Positions 1 to 9,559 of a stretch of 64,000 nt of DNA are shown piece by piece; within the stretch, counting starts at the first letter, position 1; each line of letters starts with the position of its first letter. This DNA is from Alphaproteobacteria bacterium (lineage in GTDB: Bacteria; Pseudomonadota; Alphaproteobacteria; Ferrovibrionales; Ferrovibrionaceae). Position numbers and translations under genes: made by a program. The DNA is taken from NCBI GenBank assembly GCA_947473805.1, contig CANJGB010000001.1:167413-231412 (forward strand), read 5' to 3'. Below the pieces are notes generated by a model. It saw only the letters and a list, made by a program, of their open reading frames with translations. It did not search any database and was not told the origin of the DNA.

Positions 1-1
1 G

Positions 2-589
2 GACCTCGCCGACCCGAAATGGAAGGGCAAGGTGCTCGTCCGCTCCGGCACGCACATCTACAATCTCAGCCTGACTGGCGCCATGATCGCGACCCATGGC
101 GAGGCGAAGGCCGAGGCCTGGGCCAGGGGCCTCGTCGCCAACTTCGCTCGCCCGCCCAAGGGCGGCGACACCGACCAGATCAAGGCGGTGGCCGCTGGCG
201 AGGGTGACGTGGCGCTGGTCAACACCTACTACGTCGCGCGCCTGATCGGGTCGTCCAAGCCTGACGAGAAGGCGGTGGCGGACAAGATCGGCGTGTTCTT
301 CCCGAACCAGCGCGATCGCGGCACCCATGTCAACATCAGCGGCGCCGGCGTGGTGAAGACGGCCAAGAACAAGGACAACGCGGTCAAGCTGGTCGAGTAC
401 CTGCTGTCGCCCGAGGCGCAGCGCTACCTGGCCGACACCAGCATGGAGTTCCCGGTCAATCCGAAGGTCCAGCCGCACGGCATCCTCGCCGCGTTCGGCG
501 ATTTCAAGGTCGATCCGCTGAACGCCGCGAAGTTCGCCGGTTACCAGCCGGAAGCCCTGAAGATCATGGACCGCACCGGCTGGAAGTAG
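2..589 (+). CDS. fbpA: Fe(3+) ABC transporter periplasmic binding protein, C-terminal part
   Basis: This is the C-terminal 195 residues of a periplasmic ferric-iron binding protein of the FbpA/FutA/AfuA type; the frame is open to the left edge, so the start lies outside the window. The segment DLADPKWKGKV near the left edge and the adjacent tyrosines in NTYYVARL (about residue 80 of the visible part) match the family, in which the paired Tyr coordinate Fe(3+). The motif ending in GVVKTAKNKDNAVKLVEYLL is also typical. A terminator follows, and the permease and ATPase genes lie just downstream. The family is clear; iron rather than another metal as substrate is inferred from the Tyr pair. Confidence 0.88.
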   Translation, partial: DLADPKWKGKVLVRSGTHIYNLSLTGAMIATHGEAKAEAWARGLVANFARPPKGGDTDQIKAVAAGEGDVALVNTYYVARLIGSSKPDEKAVADKIGVFFPNQRDRGTHVNISGAGVVKTAKNKDNAVKLVEYLLSPEAQRYLADTSMEFPVNPKVQPHGILAAFGDFKVDPLNAAKFAGYQPEALKIMDRTGWK

Positions 590-614
590 CCCCCCGCTTC
601 TCCAGCCCGTGTAG

Positions 615-646
615 GGACGGCGCCGCGCACGGCGCCGTCCTTGTTT
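615..646 (+). terminator. Intrinsic terminator after the iron-binding protein gene
   Basis: A perfect 11-bp inverted repeat (615-625 and 630-640, sequence GGACGGCGCCG with its complement) encloses a 4-base loop and is followed by TTGTTT. It sits 26 bases after the binding-protein stop codon. It probably lowers transcription into the permease genes, as is common when the binding protein must be made in excess. Confidence 0.8.
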
Positions 647-670
647 ATGGGGGACTGCCGACGCTATAGA
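641..670 (+). promoter_or_regulatory. Possible promoter before the permease gene
   Basis: TTGTTT (641-646) and TATAGA (665-670) are spaced by 18 bases. The predicted start of transcription would lie only a few bases before the ATG at 680, so the message would be almost leaderless. The -35 overlaps the terminator's T-run. Sequence match only. Confidence 0.3.
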
Positions 671-679
671 CGCAGGGAT

Positions 680-2344
680 ATGTCGATACCGGCTGCACCT
701 CGTTTCTCTTTCGCTCCCCGGCGCGGCGCGCTCGCGCAGGGCGTAGCGCTGGTCATCGCCCTTCTGGCGGCGACGCCGCTGCTGGCGCTGGTGCTGCGGT
801 CCTTCACCCCGACCGATGGCCTGTGGGCGCACCTGGCCTCCACCGTCCTGCCGGAATACGTCGCCAACTCGCTGCTGCTGGCGCTTTGCGTCGGCCTCGT
901 CGCCGGCGTGCTGGGCACCGCCACGGGCTGGACAATCGCCATGTACCGCTTTCCCGGCCGCGACCTGCTGGCGGTGCTGCTGCTGCTGCCGCTGGCCATG
1001 CCGGCCTATATCCTGGCCTTCACCTATACCGACTGGCTGCAATTCGCCGGCCCGGTGCAGACATGGCTGCGCGGCCTGATGGGCTGGCGGCGTGGCGACT
1101 ACTGGTTTCCCGACATCCGCAGCCTGGGCGGGGCGATCTTCGTGCTGGGCGTGGTCCTCTATCCCTATACCTACCTGCTGGCGCGCGCCGCCTTCGCGGA
1201 ACAATCGGCCAGCGCCATCGAGGCCAGCCGCATGCTGGGGCGCGGGCCGTGCCGCACCTTCTTCAGTGTCGCGCTGCCCCTGGCGCGGCCCGCCATCGCG
1301 GCCGGCATGACGCTGGCGGTGATGGAGGCCCTGGCCGATTTTGGCGCCGTGACCTATTTCGGCGTGCCCACCTTCACCAGCGGCATCTTCCGCACCTGGT
1401 TCGCGCTGGCCAACCCGGCCGTCGCGGCGCAGCTGTCGATGGCATTGCTGGCGACGGTGCTGGCCGCCGTGCTGCTGGAACGGTTCAGCCGCGGCGACGC
1501 CCGCCGCCACGTGACGGTGGATCGCGGCCGCCGCGCCGCCGCGATCCGGCTGAAGGGTGCGGGCGCCTTGCTCGCCATGCTGTGCTGTGCGCTGCCGGTC
1601 CTCGCCGGCTTCGTCGTGCCCGCTTTGGTGCTGGTCGACCTGGTCTTCGAAACCGACCTGCCGCTGACGCTTGCGCAAAGCGTGGGCTTCGCCGGCAACA
1701 GCGCGTTGCTGGCGCTGCTCTCGGGCTTGCTGGTGGTGGCTGTCGCGCTGTTCGCCAGCCACGCGGTGCGCCAGCGTGCCGGCGTGCTGCCGGTGGTCGC
1801 GACCCGCATCGCCATGCTGGGTTATGCCACGCCGGGCGCCGTCGTCGCGGTCGGTATCCTGATTGCCATTGGCGGCTTCGATGCCGGGGTCGATGGCCTG
1901 TCGCGCGCCCTGTTCGGGGTCGGTACCGGGCTGGTCCTCGGCGGCACGCTGGTGGCGATCCTGTATGGCCATCTCGTCCGCTTCTTTGCCGTGGCGCAGG
2001 GTGCGCTTGATGCCGGCTATGCGCGCATCGGCCCCGGGCTCGATGCCGCGGCCCGCACGCTGGGCCGCACCGCGTTCGGCACGTTGCGCGACGTCCACCT
2101 GCCGCTGCTGCGCGGCAGCCTGCTGACCGCCGGGATACTGGTCTTCGCCGATGTGATGAAGGAATTGCCGCTGACCATGATCCTGCGGCCCTTCAACTTC
2201 GAGACCCTCGCTGTCGCCGCCTATCAGCGCGCGACGACCGAACGATTGGATGAGGCTGCGCTCCCAGCCCTGCTGATCGTGCTGGTCGGTCTGGTGCCGG
2301 TGTGGCTGCTGGCGCGCCAGCTGGGGCGGCAGGTGCGCGGATGA
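680..2344 (+). CDS. fbpB: Ferric-iron ABC transporter permease (two fused permease domains)
   Basis: A 554-residue inner-membrane permease that would carry Fe(3+) from the periplasmic binding protein across the membrane. It contains two binding-protein-dependent permease domains in one chain, with about twelve hydrophobic segments. Each half has the cytoplasmic EAA loop that contacts the ATPase: EASRMLGRGPCRTFFSVALP near residue 190 and AARTLGRTAFGTLRDVHLPL near residue 460. The ATG at 680 is preferred because an earlier TTG at 641 lies in the terminator T-run. The stop overlaps the ATPase start by four bases (ATGA), which indicates translational coupling. Fused permeases of this kind are normal in the FbpB/SfuB/HitB family. 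Confidence 0.9.
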   Translation: MSIPAAPRFSFAPRRGALAQGVALVIALLAATPLLALVLRSFTPTDGLWAHLASTVLPEYVANSLLLALCVGLVAGVLGTATGWTIAMYRFPGRDLLAVLLLLPLAMPAYILAFTYTDWLQFAGPVQTWLRGLMGWRRGDYWFPDIRSLGGAIFVLGVVLYPYTYLLARAAFAEQSASAIEASRMLGRGPCRTFFSVALPLARPAIAAGMTLAVMEALADFGAVTYFGVPTFTSGIFRTWFALANPAVAAQLSMALLATVLAAVLLERFSRGDARRHVTVDRGRRAAAIRLKGAGALLAMLCCALPVLAGFVVPALVLVDLVFETDLPLTLAQSVGFAGNSALLALLSGLLVVAVALFASHAVRQRAGVLPVVATRIAMLGYATPGAVVAVGILIAIGGFDAGVDGLSRALFGVGTGLVLGGTLVAILYGHLVRFFAVAQGALDAGYARIGPGLDAAARTLGRTAFGTLRDVHLPLLRGSLLTAGILVFADVMKELPLTMILRPFNFETLAVAAYQRATTERLDEAALPALLIVLVGLVPVWLLARQLGRQVRG

Positions 2345-3366
2345 GCGCGATGCTGTCCTTCCAGGGCGTCGGCCACCGCTTCGGTGCGCGCATCGCCGTG
2401 GCCGGCTTCGACCTCGATGTCGCGGCGGGCGAGGTGGTGTGCCTGCTCGGCCCCTCCGGGTGCGGCAAGACCACGGCGCTGCGTCTCGCCGCCGGACTTG
2501 AGCCACTGCAGCAGGGTCGCATACAGCTCGGTGGCGCAACCGTCGCGGGCGATGGCCGCGATGTACCGCCCGAGGCACGCAATGTCGGCCTGGTATTCCA
2601 GGACCATGCGCTGTTCCCGCACCTCACCGTCCTCGACAACGTCGCCTTCGGTCTGAAGGGCGACGACCGGCTGACCATCGCGAAGACCTGGCTCGACCGC
2701 GTCGGCCTCGGCCCTCGCGGCAATGACCACCCGTTCATGCTCTCCGGTGGCGAGCAGCAGCGCATCGCGCTGGCCCGTGCGCTGGCGCCGGGCCCGCGCG
2801 TCATGCTGATGGACGAACCGTTCTCCAGCCTCGATGCGGGCCTGCGCGCCGAGCTGCGCCGCCAGACCTTGCACCTGTTGCGCCAGGCCGGTACGGCGAC
2901 CCTGCTGGTCACCCACGATCCGGAAGAGGCCATGGCCATGGCCGACCGCATTGTCGTCATGCGCGCCGGCCGTATCGTCCAGGCCGGCACGCCGGAACAG
3001 GTCTATTGCCGACCGGCCAGCCGGTTCATCGCCGAGTTCCTGGGCGAGGCGAATGTCATGCCGGGCGTGGTGACGGGCGGCGCGGTACCCACCCCCTTCG
3101 GACCCATCCCGGCCCCGGGACTTGCGGATGGCGCTGCGGTCGATATCGTGGTGCGACCGGAATCGCTGCGCCTGGCCTCCGCCGGCGCGCCGGTTCAGGT
3201 GCTGGAAGCGCGACGTGTCGGCGGATCGCTGGTGGTCGTGATCGAATGGGCGGACGGCACCCGCGCCGTGGTGCGGCGGCACGGCGGTGACGCCGTCGCG
3301 GTCGGCGCGCGGGCCGGTGTCGAGGTCTTGCCGGGTGAACTGCTGGTTCTCCCGGTTGAAAGGTAG
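2341..3366 (+). CDS. fbpC: Ferric-iron ABC transporter ATP-binding protein
   Basis: A 341-residue cytoplasmic ATPase that powers the iron permease encoded just upstream. It shows the Walker A motif GPSGCGKTT (about residues 37-45), the ABC signature LSGGEQQR, Walker B VMLMDEPFSSLD and the switch histidine in LVTHDPEEA. The C-terminal 110 residues fit a TOBE-like regulatory domain seen in the FbpC/PotA/MalK group. The ATG at 2341 overlaps the permease stop. Substrate assignment rests on the neighbouring binding protein and permease, because the ATPase alone could belong to any CUT1/POPT/FeT family member. Confidence 0.9.
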   Translation: MSAMLSFQGVGHRFGARIAVAGFDLDVAAGEVVCLLGPSGCGKTTALRLAAGLEPLQQGRIQLGGATVAGDGRDVPPEARNVGLVFQDHALFPHLTVLDNVAFGLKGDDRLTIAKTWLDRVGLGPRGNDHPFMLSGGEQQRIALARALAPGPRVMLMDEPFSSLDAGLRAELRRQTLHLLRQAGTATLLVTHDPEEAMAMADRIVVMRAGRIVQAGTPEQVYCRPASRFIAEFLGEANVMPGVVTGGAVPTPFGPIPAPGLADGAAVDIVVRPESLRLASAGAPVQVLEARRVGGSLVVVIEWADGTRAVVRRHGGDAVAVGARAGVEVLPGELLVLPVER

Positions 3367-3373
3367 AGTTCAG

Positions 3374-4576
3374 ATGGTCGACACTGCGCTTACCGGGCCG
3401 AGGGACATCAAGGTCATCAGCCTGATCGGCTTTGCCCACGGCACCAGCCATTTTTACCAGCTGGTCCTGCCCATGCTGTTCCCGGCGCTGATCGTGCAGT
3501 TCAATGTCGATTACACGATGCTTGGCGCGATGATGACGACGCTGTGGGTCGTTTCGGCTTTGTGCCAGACGGCGGCCGGCTTCATGGTCGACCGTTTCGG
3601 TGCGCGCGTGGTGCTGTTCGCCGGCGTCAGCATATTGGGCGCGGTCTATGCCGCCATGTCGCTGGCGACGCATTTCTGGATGCTGTTCCCGTTGGCCGCG
3701 CTGGCGGGCGTGGCCAACAGCGTGTTCCACCCCGCCGACTATTCGATCCTGACCCATCGCGTCAATCCGAAGCGCATCGGCCGTGCCTATTCGGTGCACA
3801 CGTTCGGCGGCACGCTGGGCCTGGTTTGTGCGCCACCGGTCGTAATCGCGCTGGAACACGCGCTGGGCTGGCGCGGCGCGCTCGGCGTGCTGGGCCTTTT
3901 CGGTTTCGCGCTGCTGGCCCTGCTGGCGCTCAACGCATCGGAAATGCCGAACCATGGCCGCGCGGAACGCGAGGCTGCCGGCGACAAGTCCGGACCGGTG
4001 CCGATCGCCGTTCTGCTCTCGGCGCCGATCCTGATGTGCTTCGCCTATTTCACGATGATCTCGATCGCCAGCGGCCCGCTGCAAGCCTTCATGCCGACGA
4101 CCCTGACCAAGCTGCATGGTCTGTCGCTGGGCCTCGGTGGCACGGTGCTCAGCACCTATCTCGTGTGCGGCGCGACCGGCATCCTCATCGGCGGCTGGAT
4201 CGCCGATCGTGGCTTCAGGCCCGACCTGATCGTCGCGACCGGCCTCGGTACCGGTGCGGTGCTGATCGCGCTGGTCGGCTTCCTGCCCTTGCCGGTGCCG
4301 GCCCTGTTCGTGCTGTTGGGCATTGCCAGCCTGTTCATCTCCGGCACGCTGCCATCGCGTGATCTGCTGGTGCGCGGCGCGGCGCCGCCGGGCGCCACGG
4401 GCCGGGTCTTCGGCCTGGTCTATTCGGGACTGGATGTCGGCTCCGCCATCGGCCCGCTGGTCGCCGGGCATCTGCTTGATATCGGCCGCCCCGACCTGCT
4501 GCTGTATTTCGTCGCCGTGGTCCTGCTGCTCGGCGTCGGCTCGGCGGTGTCGGTCAGGCAGCTCGGGCGCGCTTAA
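3374..4576 (+). CDS. MFS transporter, fosmidomycin-resistance (Fsr)-like
   Basis: A 400-residue inner-membrane protein with about twelve hydrophobic segments. The N-terminal part (HGTSHFYQLVLPMLFPALI, residues 18-36) and the loop MVDRFGARVVLF (about residue 76) resemble the Fsr branch of the major facilitator superfamily, which exports fosmidomycin and other small molecules. The start is the ATG at 3374, 7 bases after the ATPase stop, so it could be read through from the iron operon. The 3' end overlaps the convergent HugZ-like gene by 23 bases. The substrate is unknown; the position suggests, but does not prove, a role linked to iron or siderophore handling. Confidence 0.8.
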   Translation: MVDTALTGPRDIKVISLIGFAHGTSHFYQLVLPMLFPALIVQFNVDYTMLGAMMTTLWVVSALCQTAAGFMVDRFGARVVLFAGVSILGAVYAAMSLATHFWMLFPLAALAGVANSVFHPADYSILTHRVNPKRIGRAYSVHTFGGTLGLVCAPPVVIALEHALGWRGALGVLGLFGFALLALLALNASEMPNHGRAEREAAGDKSGPVPIAVLLSAPILMCFAYFTMISIASGPLQAFMPTTLTKLHGLSLGLGGTVLSTYLVCGATGILIGGWIADRGFRPDLIVATGLGTGAVLIALVGFLPLPVPALFVLLGIASLFISGTLPSRDLLVRGAAPPGATGRVFGLVYSGLDVGSAIGPLVAGHLLDIGRPDLLLYFVAVVLLLGVGSAVSVRQLGRA

Positions 4577-5309
4577 CCAGCCTGACCAGTTCGGTCCGTG
4601 CGGCCTCGGCATTCGCCACCGGCGTATCGAAATCGATGCGCGCGGTCTGGCCATCGCGCGCCAGGTCGCAGCCCTCCGGATCGCAGCCGGTCATGCGCCA
4701 GCCATCGCCGCCGAGGCCGAGCAGCTTCGTGGCGTAAAGCTGCACCGCGTCCGCATGGTCGCTGTTCATATGCTCGACGATGCTTGTCTCTGCCCCGGCC
4801 AAAGCCGCATGGGCCGGGAACATCAACGCGTCACGCTCGATCCAGTTGATGCGGCCGAAGCCCGCCACGATATGCCCGCGGTCCACCGCCAGGCGGTAGA
4901 AGGCGAAGTCGCCGAAGCCGGCATACATCGCCGCCGACGGGTGCCGGGCCAGGAAGCGGGCGCGGCGGCGCGGCTCGTCGTCCCGCGCGATCCGGCCTTG
5001 CACAGTGACGCGGGCGCCGGTCAGCGGCTCGGCCAGGCCTGTCGTGCCGTCGAACAGCAGCGAGACGCGCGGATCGGCCAGCAGGTTCTTCGTATGCTCG
5101 GCGAGGGTCGAGAGCAGCAGAATGGGCGTGCCGTCATGGTCGGCGGCGGCCAGTACCAGCGAGGTATAGGGCGCACCGCCGTCCTTCTGCAGGGTGCCCA
5201 GGGTGGCGGTGCGGCAGGCCCGCATCAAATGGCGGGCGGCTTTAGCCTGGCCGGGTGGAGCCGGGTCGGGCGGGGGATCGGACTTGGCCGCCGGTCGTTG
5301 GTCGCTCAT
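4554..5309 (-). CDS. HugZ-like heme/flavin-binding protein (split-barrel fold, DUF2470-type C-terminus)
   Basis: A 251-residue cytoplasmic protein. The N-terminal two thirds fit the pyridoxamine-phosphate-oxidase-like split barrel (CRTATLGTLQ, ADPRVSLLFDG, ARVTVQGRI), and the C-terminus (SIVEHMNSDHADAVQLYA, then GCDPEGCDL) fits the DUF2470 domain found in HugZ-type heme oxygenases. HugZ proteins bind or degrade heme to release iron, so a place beside a ferric-iron importer makes sense. The ATG at 5309 is chosen; an upstream start at 5345 would add only low-complexity sequence. Related proteins bind FMN or F420 instead, so the cofactor is not settled. Confidence 0.75.
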   Translation of the reverse strand: MSDQRPAAKSDPPPDPAPPGQAKAARHLMRACRTATLGTLQKDGGAPYTSLVLAAADHDGTPILLLSTLAEHTKNLLADPRVSLLFDGTTGLAEPLTGARVTVQGRIARDDEPRRRARFLARHPSAAMYAGFGDFAFYRLAVDRGHIVAGFGRINWIERDALMFPAHAALAGAETSIVEHMNSDHADAVQLYATKLLGLGGDGWRMTGCDPEGCDLARDGQTARIDFDTPVANAEAARTELVRLVKRARAA

Positions 5310-5448
5310 GCCGGCGACCTTGGCGACTCCGCCTCGGGCCGGCAAGCCCGATTACGGCCCGATCGGTGCCACATTTTGGCCGCCGGCAGGGTAGAATAAG
5401 GCACGGCGTCCGCTCGCCGGCATGTCGCCGGCCCATGGAGGGGTTCAA

Positions 5449-6156
5449 GTGGCCAATACCATTGCTCTGGTCGACGATGACCGGAACATCCTGACCTCGG
5501 TTTCGATCGCGCTCGAGGCCGAGGGCTATGTCGTGAAGACGTACAATGACGGCGCCGAGGCGCTGCGCGCCATCACCGCACAGCCGGTCGATCTGGTCGT
5601 GCTCGACATCAAGATGCCGCGCATGGACGGCATGGAGATGCTGGGCAAGCTGCGCCGCACCTCGCAGGTGCCGGTGATCTTCCTGACCTCGAAGGACGAC
5701 GAGATCGACGAGGTGCTCGGCCTCAAAATGGGCGCCGACGACTACATCCGCAAACCCTTCTCGCAGCGCCTGCTGATCGAGCGCATCCGCGCCCTGCTGC
5801 GACGCGCCGAGGCGAACAACGGCACCGCCGCCGACGCGACCGGCGAGGCCGCCAAGGTCATGGTGCGGGGCCAGATGTCGCTGGATCCCATCCGCCACGC
5901 CTGCACGTGGAAGGGCCTGCCAGTTACCCTGACGGTGACCGAGTTCCTGCTGCTGCAGGCACTGGCGCAGCGTGCCGGCCACGTCAAAAGTCGCGACCAG
6001 CTGATGGACGCGGCCTATGACGACAATGTCTATGTCGATGACCGCACCATCGACAGCCACATCAAGCGGCTGCGCAAGAAGTTCAAGATGGTGGACCAGG
6101 AGTTCGACGCCATCGAAACCCTGTACGGCGTCGGCTACCGCTACAAGGAAGCGTGA
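5449..6156 (+). CDS. chvI: Response regulator ChvI (OmpR family)
   Basis: A 235-residue DNA-binding regulator. The receiver domain has the acidic pocket DDD (9-11), the phospho-acceptor Asp53 in [11 protein letters not shown], Thr80 and Lys102 in RKPFSQRLL. The winged-helix domain follows from about residue 130, with [11 protein letters not shown] and the [14 protein letters not shown] recognition region. The GTG at 5449 is preferred because GGAGGGG lies at 5437-5443, five bases upstream. It overlaps chvG by four bases (GTGA). In Agrobacterium, Sinorhizobium and Brucella, ChvI with ChvG controls acid response, envelope and host-interaction genes; this order with hprK and the PTS genes is conserved. 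Confidence 0.93.
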   Translation: MANTIALVDDDRNILTSVSIALEAEGYVVKTYNDGAEALRAITAQPVDLVVLDIKMPRMDGMEMLGKLRRTSQVPVIFLTSKDDEIDEVLGLKMGADDYIRKPFSQRLLIERIRALLRRAEANNGTAADATGEAAKVMVRGQMSLDPIRHACTWKGLPVTLTVTEFLLLQALAQRAGHVKSRDQLMDAAYDDNVYVDDRTIDSHIKRLRKKFKMVDQEFDAIETLYGVGYRYKEA

Positions 6157-7760
6157 AACCCTACGCCGTCTGGCGGCGCGGGCGGCGGCTGTTCTCGCCG
6201 CTCACGCGGCGCATCCTCGCGATCAACCTGCTGGCGCCCGTCCTGCTCGCCGCGGGCCTGCTGTACGTTGACCAGTATCGCGAGGCGCTGATCGAGGCAC
6301 AGGTCGAGGCGCTGTTTGCCCAGGGCGAACTGATGGGCGGCGCATTGGGCGAGGCGGCTCTGTCGCCGCAGGATTCGATCCCCGAACTTGGCGCTGAGAT
6401 CAGCCGTTCGATCATCCGCCGCCTGGCCGCGACGTCCGGCGCGCGGGTCCGGCTGTTCAGCCCAGATGGCGGACTGGTGGCCGATTCCAGCGTGCTGTTC
6501 GAGGCCGGCCGTGACGTACTGCTGCTGCCGCTTGATGCCGATCGCGTACCCACCTGGGGCGAGCGTCTGCGCAGTCTGTTTGATCGCGTTGGCGACATGA
6601 TGGCGGCACGGCGGAACCTGCCCGTCTATCAGGAGAAGCCTGACCAGTCGGCGGAGGATTATCCCGAAGTGCTGGAAGCGCTGGAGGGCGAGCCGGCGAG
6701 CGAAATCAGCGTGACGCCCGGTGGCCGGCTGGTGATCAGTGCCGCGGTGCCGGTACAGGGCCTGCGTACGGTCGTCGGTGCGCTGCTGCTCAGCGTGGAC
6801 TCGTCCGGCCTCGATGCCCGCGTGCGCGACGAACGCCTGACCATCCTGCGCCTGTTCGGCCTCGTCCTCGTGGTGACGGTGCTGGTATCGCTGTACCTGG
6901 CCGGCGCCATCGTGCGGCCGATCCGGCGGTTGGCGCTGGCGGCCAAGGCGGTGCGGGGCGGGGGCAACCGGCGCGCCGAGATTCCCGACTTCAGCCACCG
7001 CTACGACGAGATCGGTGAACTATCGACTGCCTTGCGCGAGATGACGGAAGCCATGTACCGCCGGCTCGACGCGATCGAATCGTTCGCCGCTGACGTGGCG
7101 CACGAGATCAAAAATCCGCTGACCTCCATGCGCAGCGCCATAGAGACGCTGGAGCGGACGAAGGACCCCGAGAAGCGAGAGCGCCTGTTGCGCATCGTGG
7201 TCGAGGACATCCGCCGCGTCGATCGGCTCATCAGCGATATTTCCGATGCCTCGCGCCTCGATGCAGAACTGTCGCGGGCCGAGGTCGGCCGCGTCGATTT
7301 CGCCCGCCTGCTGGCCTCGCTGGTCGAGGCCTATCGCGAAATCCTCGACCTGTCGCCTGAGCGCCTGCTGCTCGACGCGCCGGACACTCCGCTGTTCGTT
7401 GCCGGCGACGATGGCCGGCTGGGCCAGGTGGTGCGCAACCTGCTGGAAAATGCGCGCTCGTTCACGCCGCCGGACGGCGCGATCCGCATGGTTGTGCAGC
7501 GCGACGGCGGTTTCGTCGTGCTGACGGTGGAGGACAACGGCCCCGGCATTCCCGACGACAAGGTCGAGGCCATTTTCGACCGCTTCTACTCCGAGCGGCC
7601 CGAGAGCGAGGCCTTTGGCCGCCATTCCGGCCTCGGCCTGTCGATCTCGCGCCAGATCGTCACGGCCTATGGCGGCACCATCAGGGCGGAAAACGTGCGC
7701 GATGCCGCGGGCCAGGTGACAGGCGCGCGCTTCACCGTGCGGCTGCCGGCGTTGACTTGA
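6153..7760 (+). CDS. chvG: Sensor histidine kinase ChvG
   Basis: A 535-residue membrane kinase that would phosphorylate ChvI. It has a first membrane span at about residues 19-38, a periplasmic sensing region, a second span near 231-250 ([20 protein letters not shown]), a HAMP linker, and a HisKA domain with His317 in [14 protein letters not shown]. The ATP-binding domain shows the N box [19 protein letters not shown] and [11 protein letters not shown]. The start is the GTG at 6153, inside the chvI stop. In the well-studied relatives, the periplasmic protein ExoR holds ChvG inactive; no exoR is in this window. Confidence 0.93.
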   Translation: MKPYAVWRRGRRLFSPLTRRILAINLLAPVLLAAGLLYVDQYREALIEAQVEALFAQGELMGGALGEAALSPQDSIPELGAEISRSIIRRLAATSGARVRLFSPDGGLVADSSVLFEAGRDVLLLPLDADRVPTWGERLRSLFDRVGDMMAARRNLPVYQEKPDQSAEDYPEVLEALEGEPASEISVTPGGRLVISAAVPVQGLRTVVGALLLSVDSSGLDARVRDERLTILRLFGLVLVVTVLVSLYLAGAIVRPIRRLALAAKAVRGGGNRRAEIPDFSHRYDEIGELSTALREMTEAMYRRLDAIESFAADVAHEIKNPLTSMRSAIETLERTKDPEKRERLLRIVVEDIRRVDRLISDISDASRLDAELSRAEVGRVDFARLLASLVEAYREILDLSPERLLLDAPDTPLFVAGDDGRLGQVVRNLLENARSFTPPDGAIRMVVQRDGGFVVLTVEDNGPGIPDDKVEAIFDRFYSERPESEAFGRHSGLGLSISRQIVTAYGGTIRAENVRDAAGQVTGARFTVRLPALT

Positions 7761-7787
7761 GCGGCCAGCGGTTGCACCCTCCGCTCC

Positions 7788-8255
7788 ATGTCGTCGCCTA
7801 CCGCCCTGCCGGCCAGTGGCCATCCGTTGCGCCTGCACGGCACCTGCGTTGATCTCGGCGGCGTTGCCGTGCTGCTGCGCGGCCCGCCAGGCGCTGGCAA
7901 GTCCGACCTGGCGCTGCGCCTGATCGATGGCGGCGCCCATCTGGTGGCGGACGATCAGGTTGAACTGCAGCTGGAGCGCGGCCGGCTGGTGCCGCGCGCA
8001 CCGGCGGCGATTCTGGGCCTGATCGAGGCGCGCGGCATCGGTCTGCTGCCGGTGCCGGCGCGCAGCGGCGCGACCCTGGGTCTTGTTGTCGACCTTGCCA
8101 CCGATGACATCGAGCGTATGCCCGAGCCATCGGTTGTCGAACTTCTTGGCGTGCGCGTGCCGGTCGTGCGGCTCAACCCGTTCGAGGCCTCCGCCGTCGC
8201 CAAACTTCGCCTCTCGGCCGGCGCAATCGCGCGCGGCGAATTGCCGGCCGCATGA
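7788..8255 (+). CDS. hprK: Short HPr kinase/phosphorylase (C-terminal domain only)
   Basis: A 155-residue protein equal to the catalytic C-terminal domain of HPr kinase, without the roughly 130-residue N-terminal domain of the Bacillus enzyme. It has the P-loop RGPPGAGKSDLALRL (residues 31-45), LVADDQVEL, and IEARGIGLLPV, the counterpart of the family signature. Short HprK is the usual alphaproteobacterial form. It would phosphorylate a serine of HPr (Ser50 of the HPr encoded 1.3 kb downstream). The ATG stands 27 bases after chvG, and the stop overlaps rapZ by four bases, so sensing and PTS regulation are probably co-transcribed. Confidence 0.88.
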   Translation: MSSPTALPASGHPLRLHGTCVDLGGVAVLLRGPPGAGKSDLALRLIDGGAHLVADDQVELQLERGRLVPRAPAAILGLIEARGIGLLPVPARSGATLGLVVDLATDDIERMPEPSVVELLGVRVPVVRLNPFEASAVAKLRLSAGAIARGELPAA

Positions 8256-9121
8256 GCGAGGTTCTGTCGCTCGTCGTGGTCACCGGCATGTCCGGGGCCG
8301 GCAAGACCGCCGCACTGAAGGTGCTGGAGGATCTGGGGTACGAGGCCGTCGACAACCTGCCGCTGGATCTGCTCGCCCGCCTCCCGGACCTTGACGAGGG
8401 CCCGCGACGCCCGATGGCACTGGGCCTCGACAGTCGCACCCGCGGGTTCCGGGCCGAGACGCTCGCGGCGCATCTCGACATGCTGCGCGCGCGCGACGAT
8501 GTGCGGGTCAGGCTGCTGTTTCTCGATTGCGACGACGATGTGCTGCACAACCGCTTCACCGCGACGCGGCGGCTGCATCCGCTGGCGCAGGATCGTCCCG
8601 TCGCCGACGGCATCGGCCTGGAGCGACAGCTGCTTGAGCCGGTGCGGGAGCGCGCCGACCTGACGGTCGACACGTCACACCTGAAATTGCCCGAATTCCG
8701 CGAACTCATGATCGCCAATTTCTCGCTGCAGTCCGAAGCGGCGATGAATGTGATGATTGTGTCCTTTTCCTACCGGCATGGCCTGCCGCGCGAGGCCGAT
8801 CTCGTTTTCGACGTGCGCTTCCTGGACAACCCGTTCTACGAGCCGGCGCTGCGCGCGCTGTCGGGGGAGGATTCTGCGGTCGGGTCGTTTATCCAGCGCG
8901 ATCCCGCTTATCGCCCTTTTCTGGACGGTGTCGTGTCGCTACTCCGCACACTGCTGCCGGCCTACGCGAAGGCCGGAAAGCGCTATCTGACCATCGCCGT
9001 CGGGTGCACTGGCGGCCGGCACCGGTCCGTTCACATGGCGCGCACCCTGGCCGCAACGCTGGAACAGGGCGGTGCGCGAATCGTGCTCAGGCATCGCGAC
9101 ATTCACCGCGGAGGGGAATAA
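8252..9121 (+). CDS. rapZ: RapZ-family nucleotide-binding RNase adapter
   Basis: A 289-residue RapZ/YvcJ protein. It has the P-loop GMSGAGKT (residues 12-19), DNLPLDLL, the conserved DTSHL segment, DVRFLDNPFY and the C-terminal signature VGCTGGRHRSVHMA. In E. coli RapZ binds the sRNA GlmZ and guides RNase E, linking it to glucosamine-6-phosphate synthesis; the alphaproteobacterial role is less certain but the gene nearly always sits between hprK and the PTS genes, as here. The start ATG at 8252 overlaps the hprK stop. Confidence 0.92.
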   Translation: MSEVLSLVVVTGMSGAGKTAALKVLEDLGYEAVDNLPLDLLARLPDLDEGPRRPMALGLDSRTRGFRAETLAAHLDMLRARDDVRVRLLFLDCDDDVLHNRFTATRRLHPLAQDRPVADGIGLERQLLEPVRERADLTVDTSHLKLPEFRELMIANFSLQSEAAMNVMIVSFSYRHGLPREADLVFDVRFLDNPFYEPALRALSGEDSAVGSFIQRDPAYRPFLDGVVSLLRTLLPAYAKAGKRYLTIAVGCTGGRHRSVHMARTLAATLEQGGARIVLRHRDIHRGGE

Positions 9122-9154
9122 TATGCCGCGCCCGCGAAAGGCACTGGGGGTGGC

Positions 9155-9559
9155 ATGATTGGTTTGGTGCTGGTGACCCATGGTCACCTGGCAGAAGAAT
9201 TCGTTGCGGCCACCGAGCACGTGGTCGGCAAGCAGAAGGACATGCGCGCGATCTGTATCGGGCCCGACGACGACATGGAGCGTCGCCGGCAGGATATCCT
9301 GCGTGCGGTAGCCGAAGTGGACAGCGGAAGCGGCGTTATCGTTCTGACCGACATGTTTGGCGGCACGCCGTCCAACCTCGCCATCTCGATCATGAACCAG
9401 GCGCGTGTCGAGGTGATCGCCGGCATGAACCTGCCGATGCTGATCAAGCTGGCCAGCGTCCGCACCAAGGGCGACGCAAAGGCCGCCGTGGCCGCGGCGC
9501 AGGAAGCCGGTCGAAAGTATATCAACGTCGCGTCGAAGCTGTTGGCCAGCGACGAATAA
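9155..9559 (+). CDS. PTS EIIA component, mannose family (regulatory)
   Basis: A 134-residue mannose-family EIIA domain. The phospho-acceptor is His9 in VLVTHGHLAEEF, and LTDMFGGTPSNLA is the family signature. It would take phosphate from the HPr encoded next. No EIIB, EIIC or EI gene is present, so it is more likely a regulatory relay than part of a sugar transporter, as proposed for alphaproteobacterial PTS proteins. The stop TAA shares one base with the HPr start (TAATG). Confidence 0.9.
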   Translation: MIGLVLVTHGHLAEEFVAATEHVVGKQKDMRAICIGPDDDMERRRQDILRAVAEVDSGSGVIVLTDMFGGTPSNLAISIMNQARVEVIAGMNLPMLIKLASVRTKGDAKAAVAAAQEAGRKYINVASKLLASDE

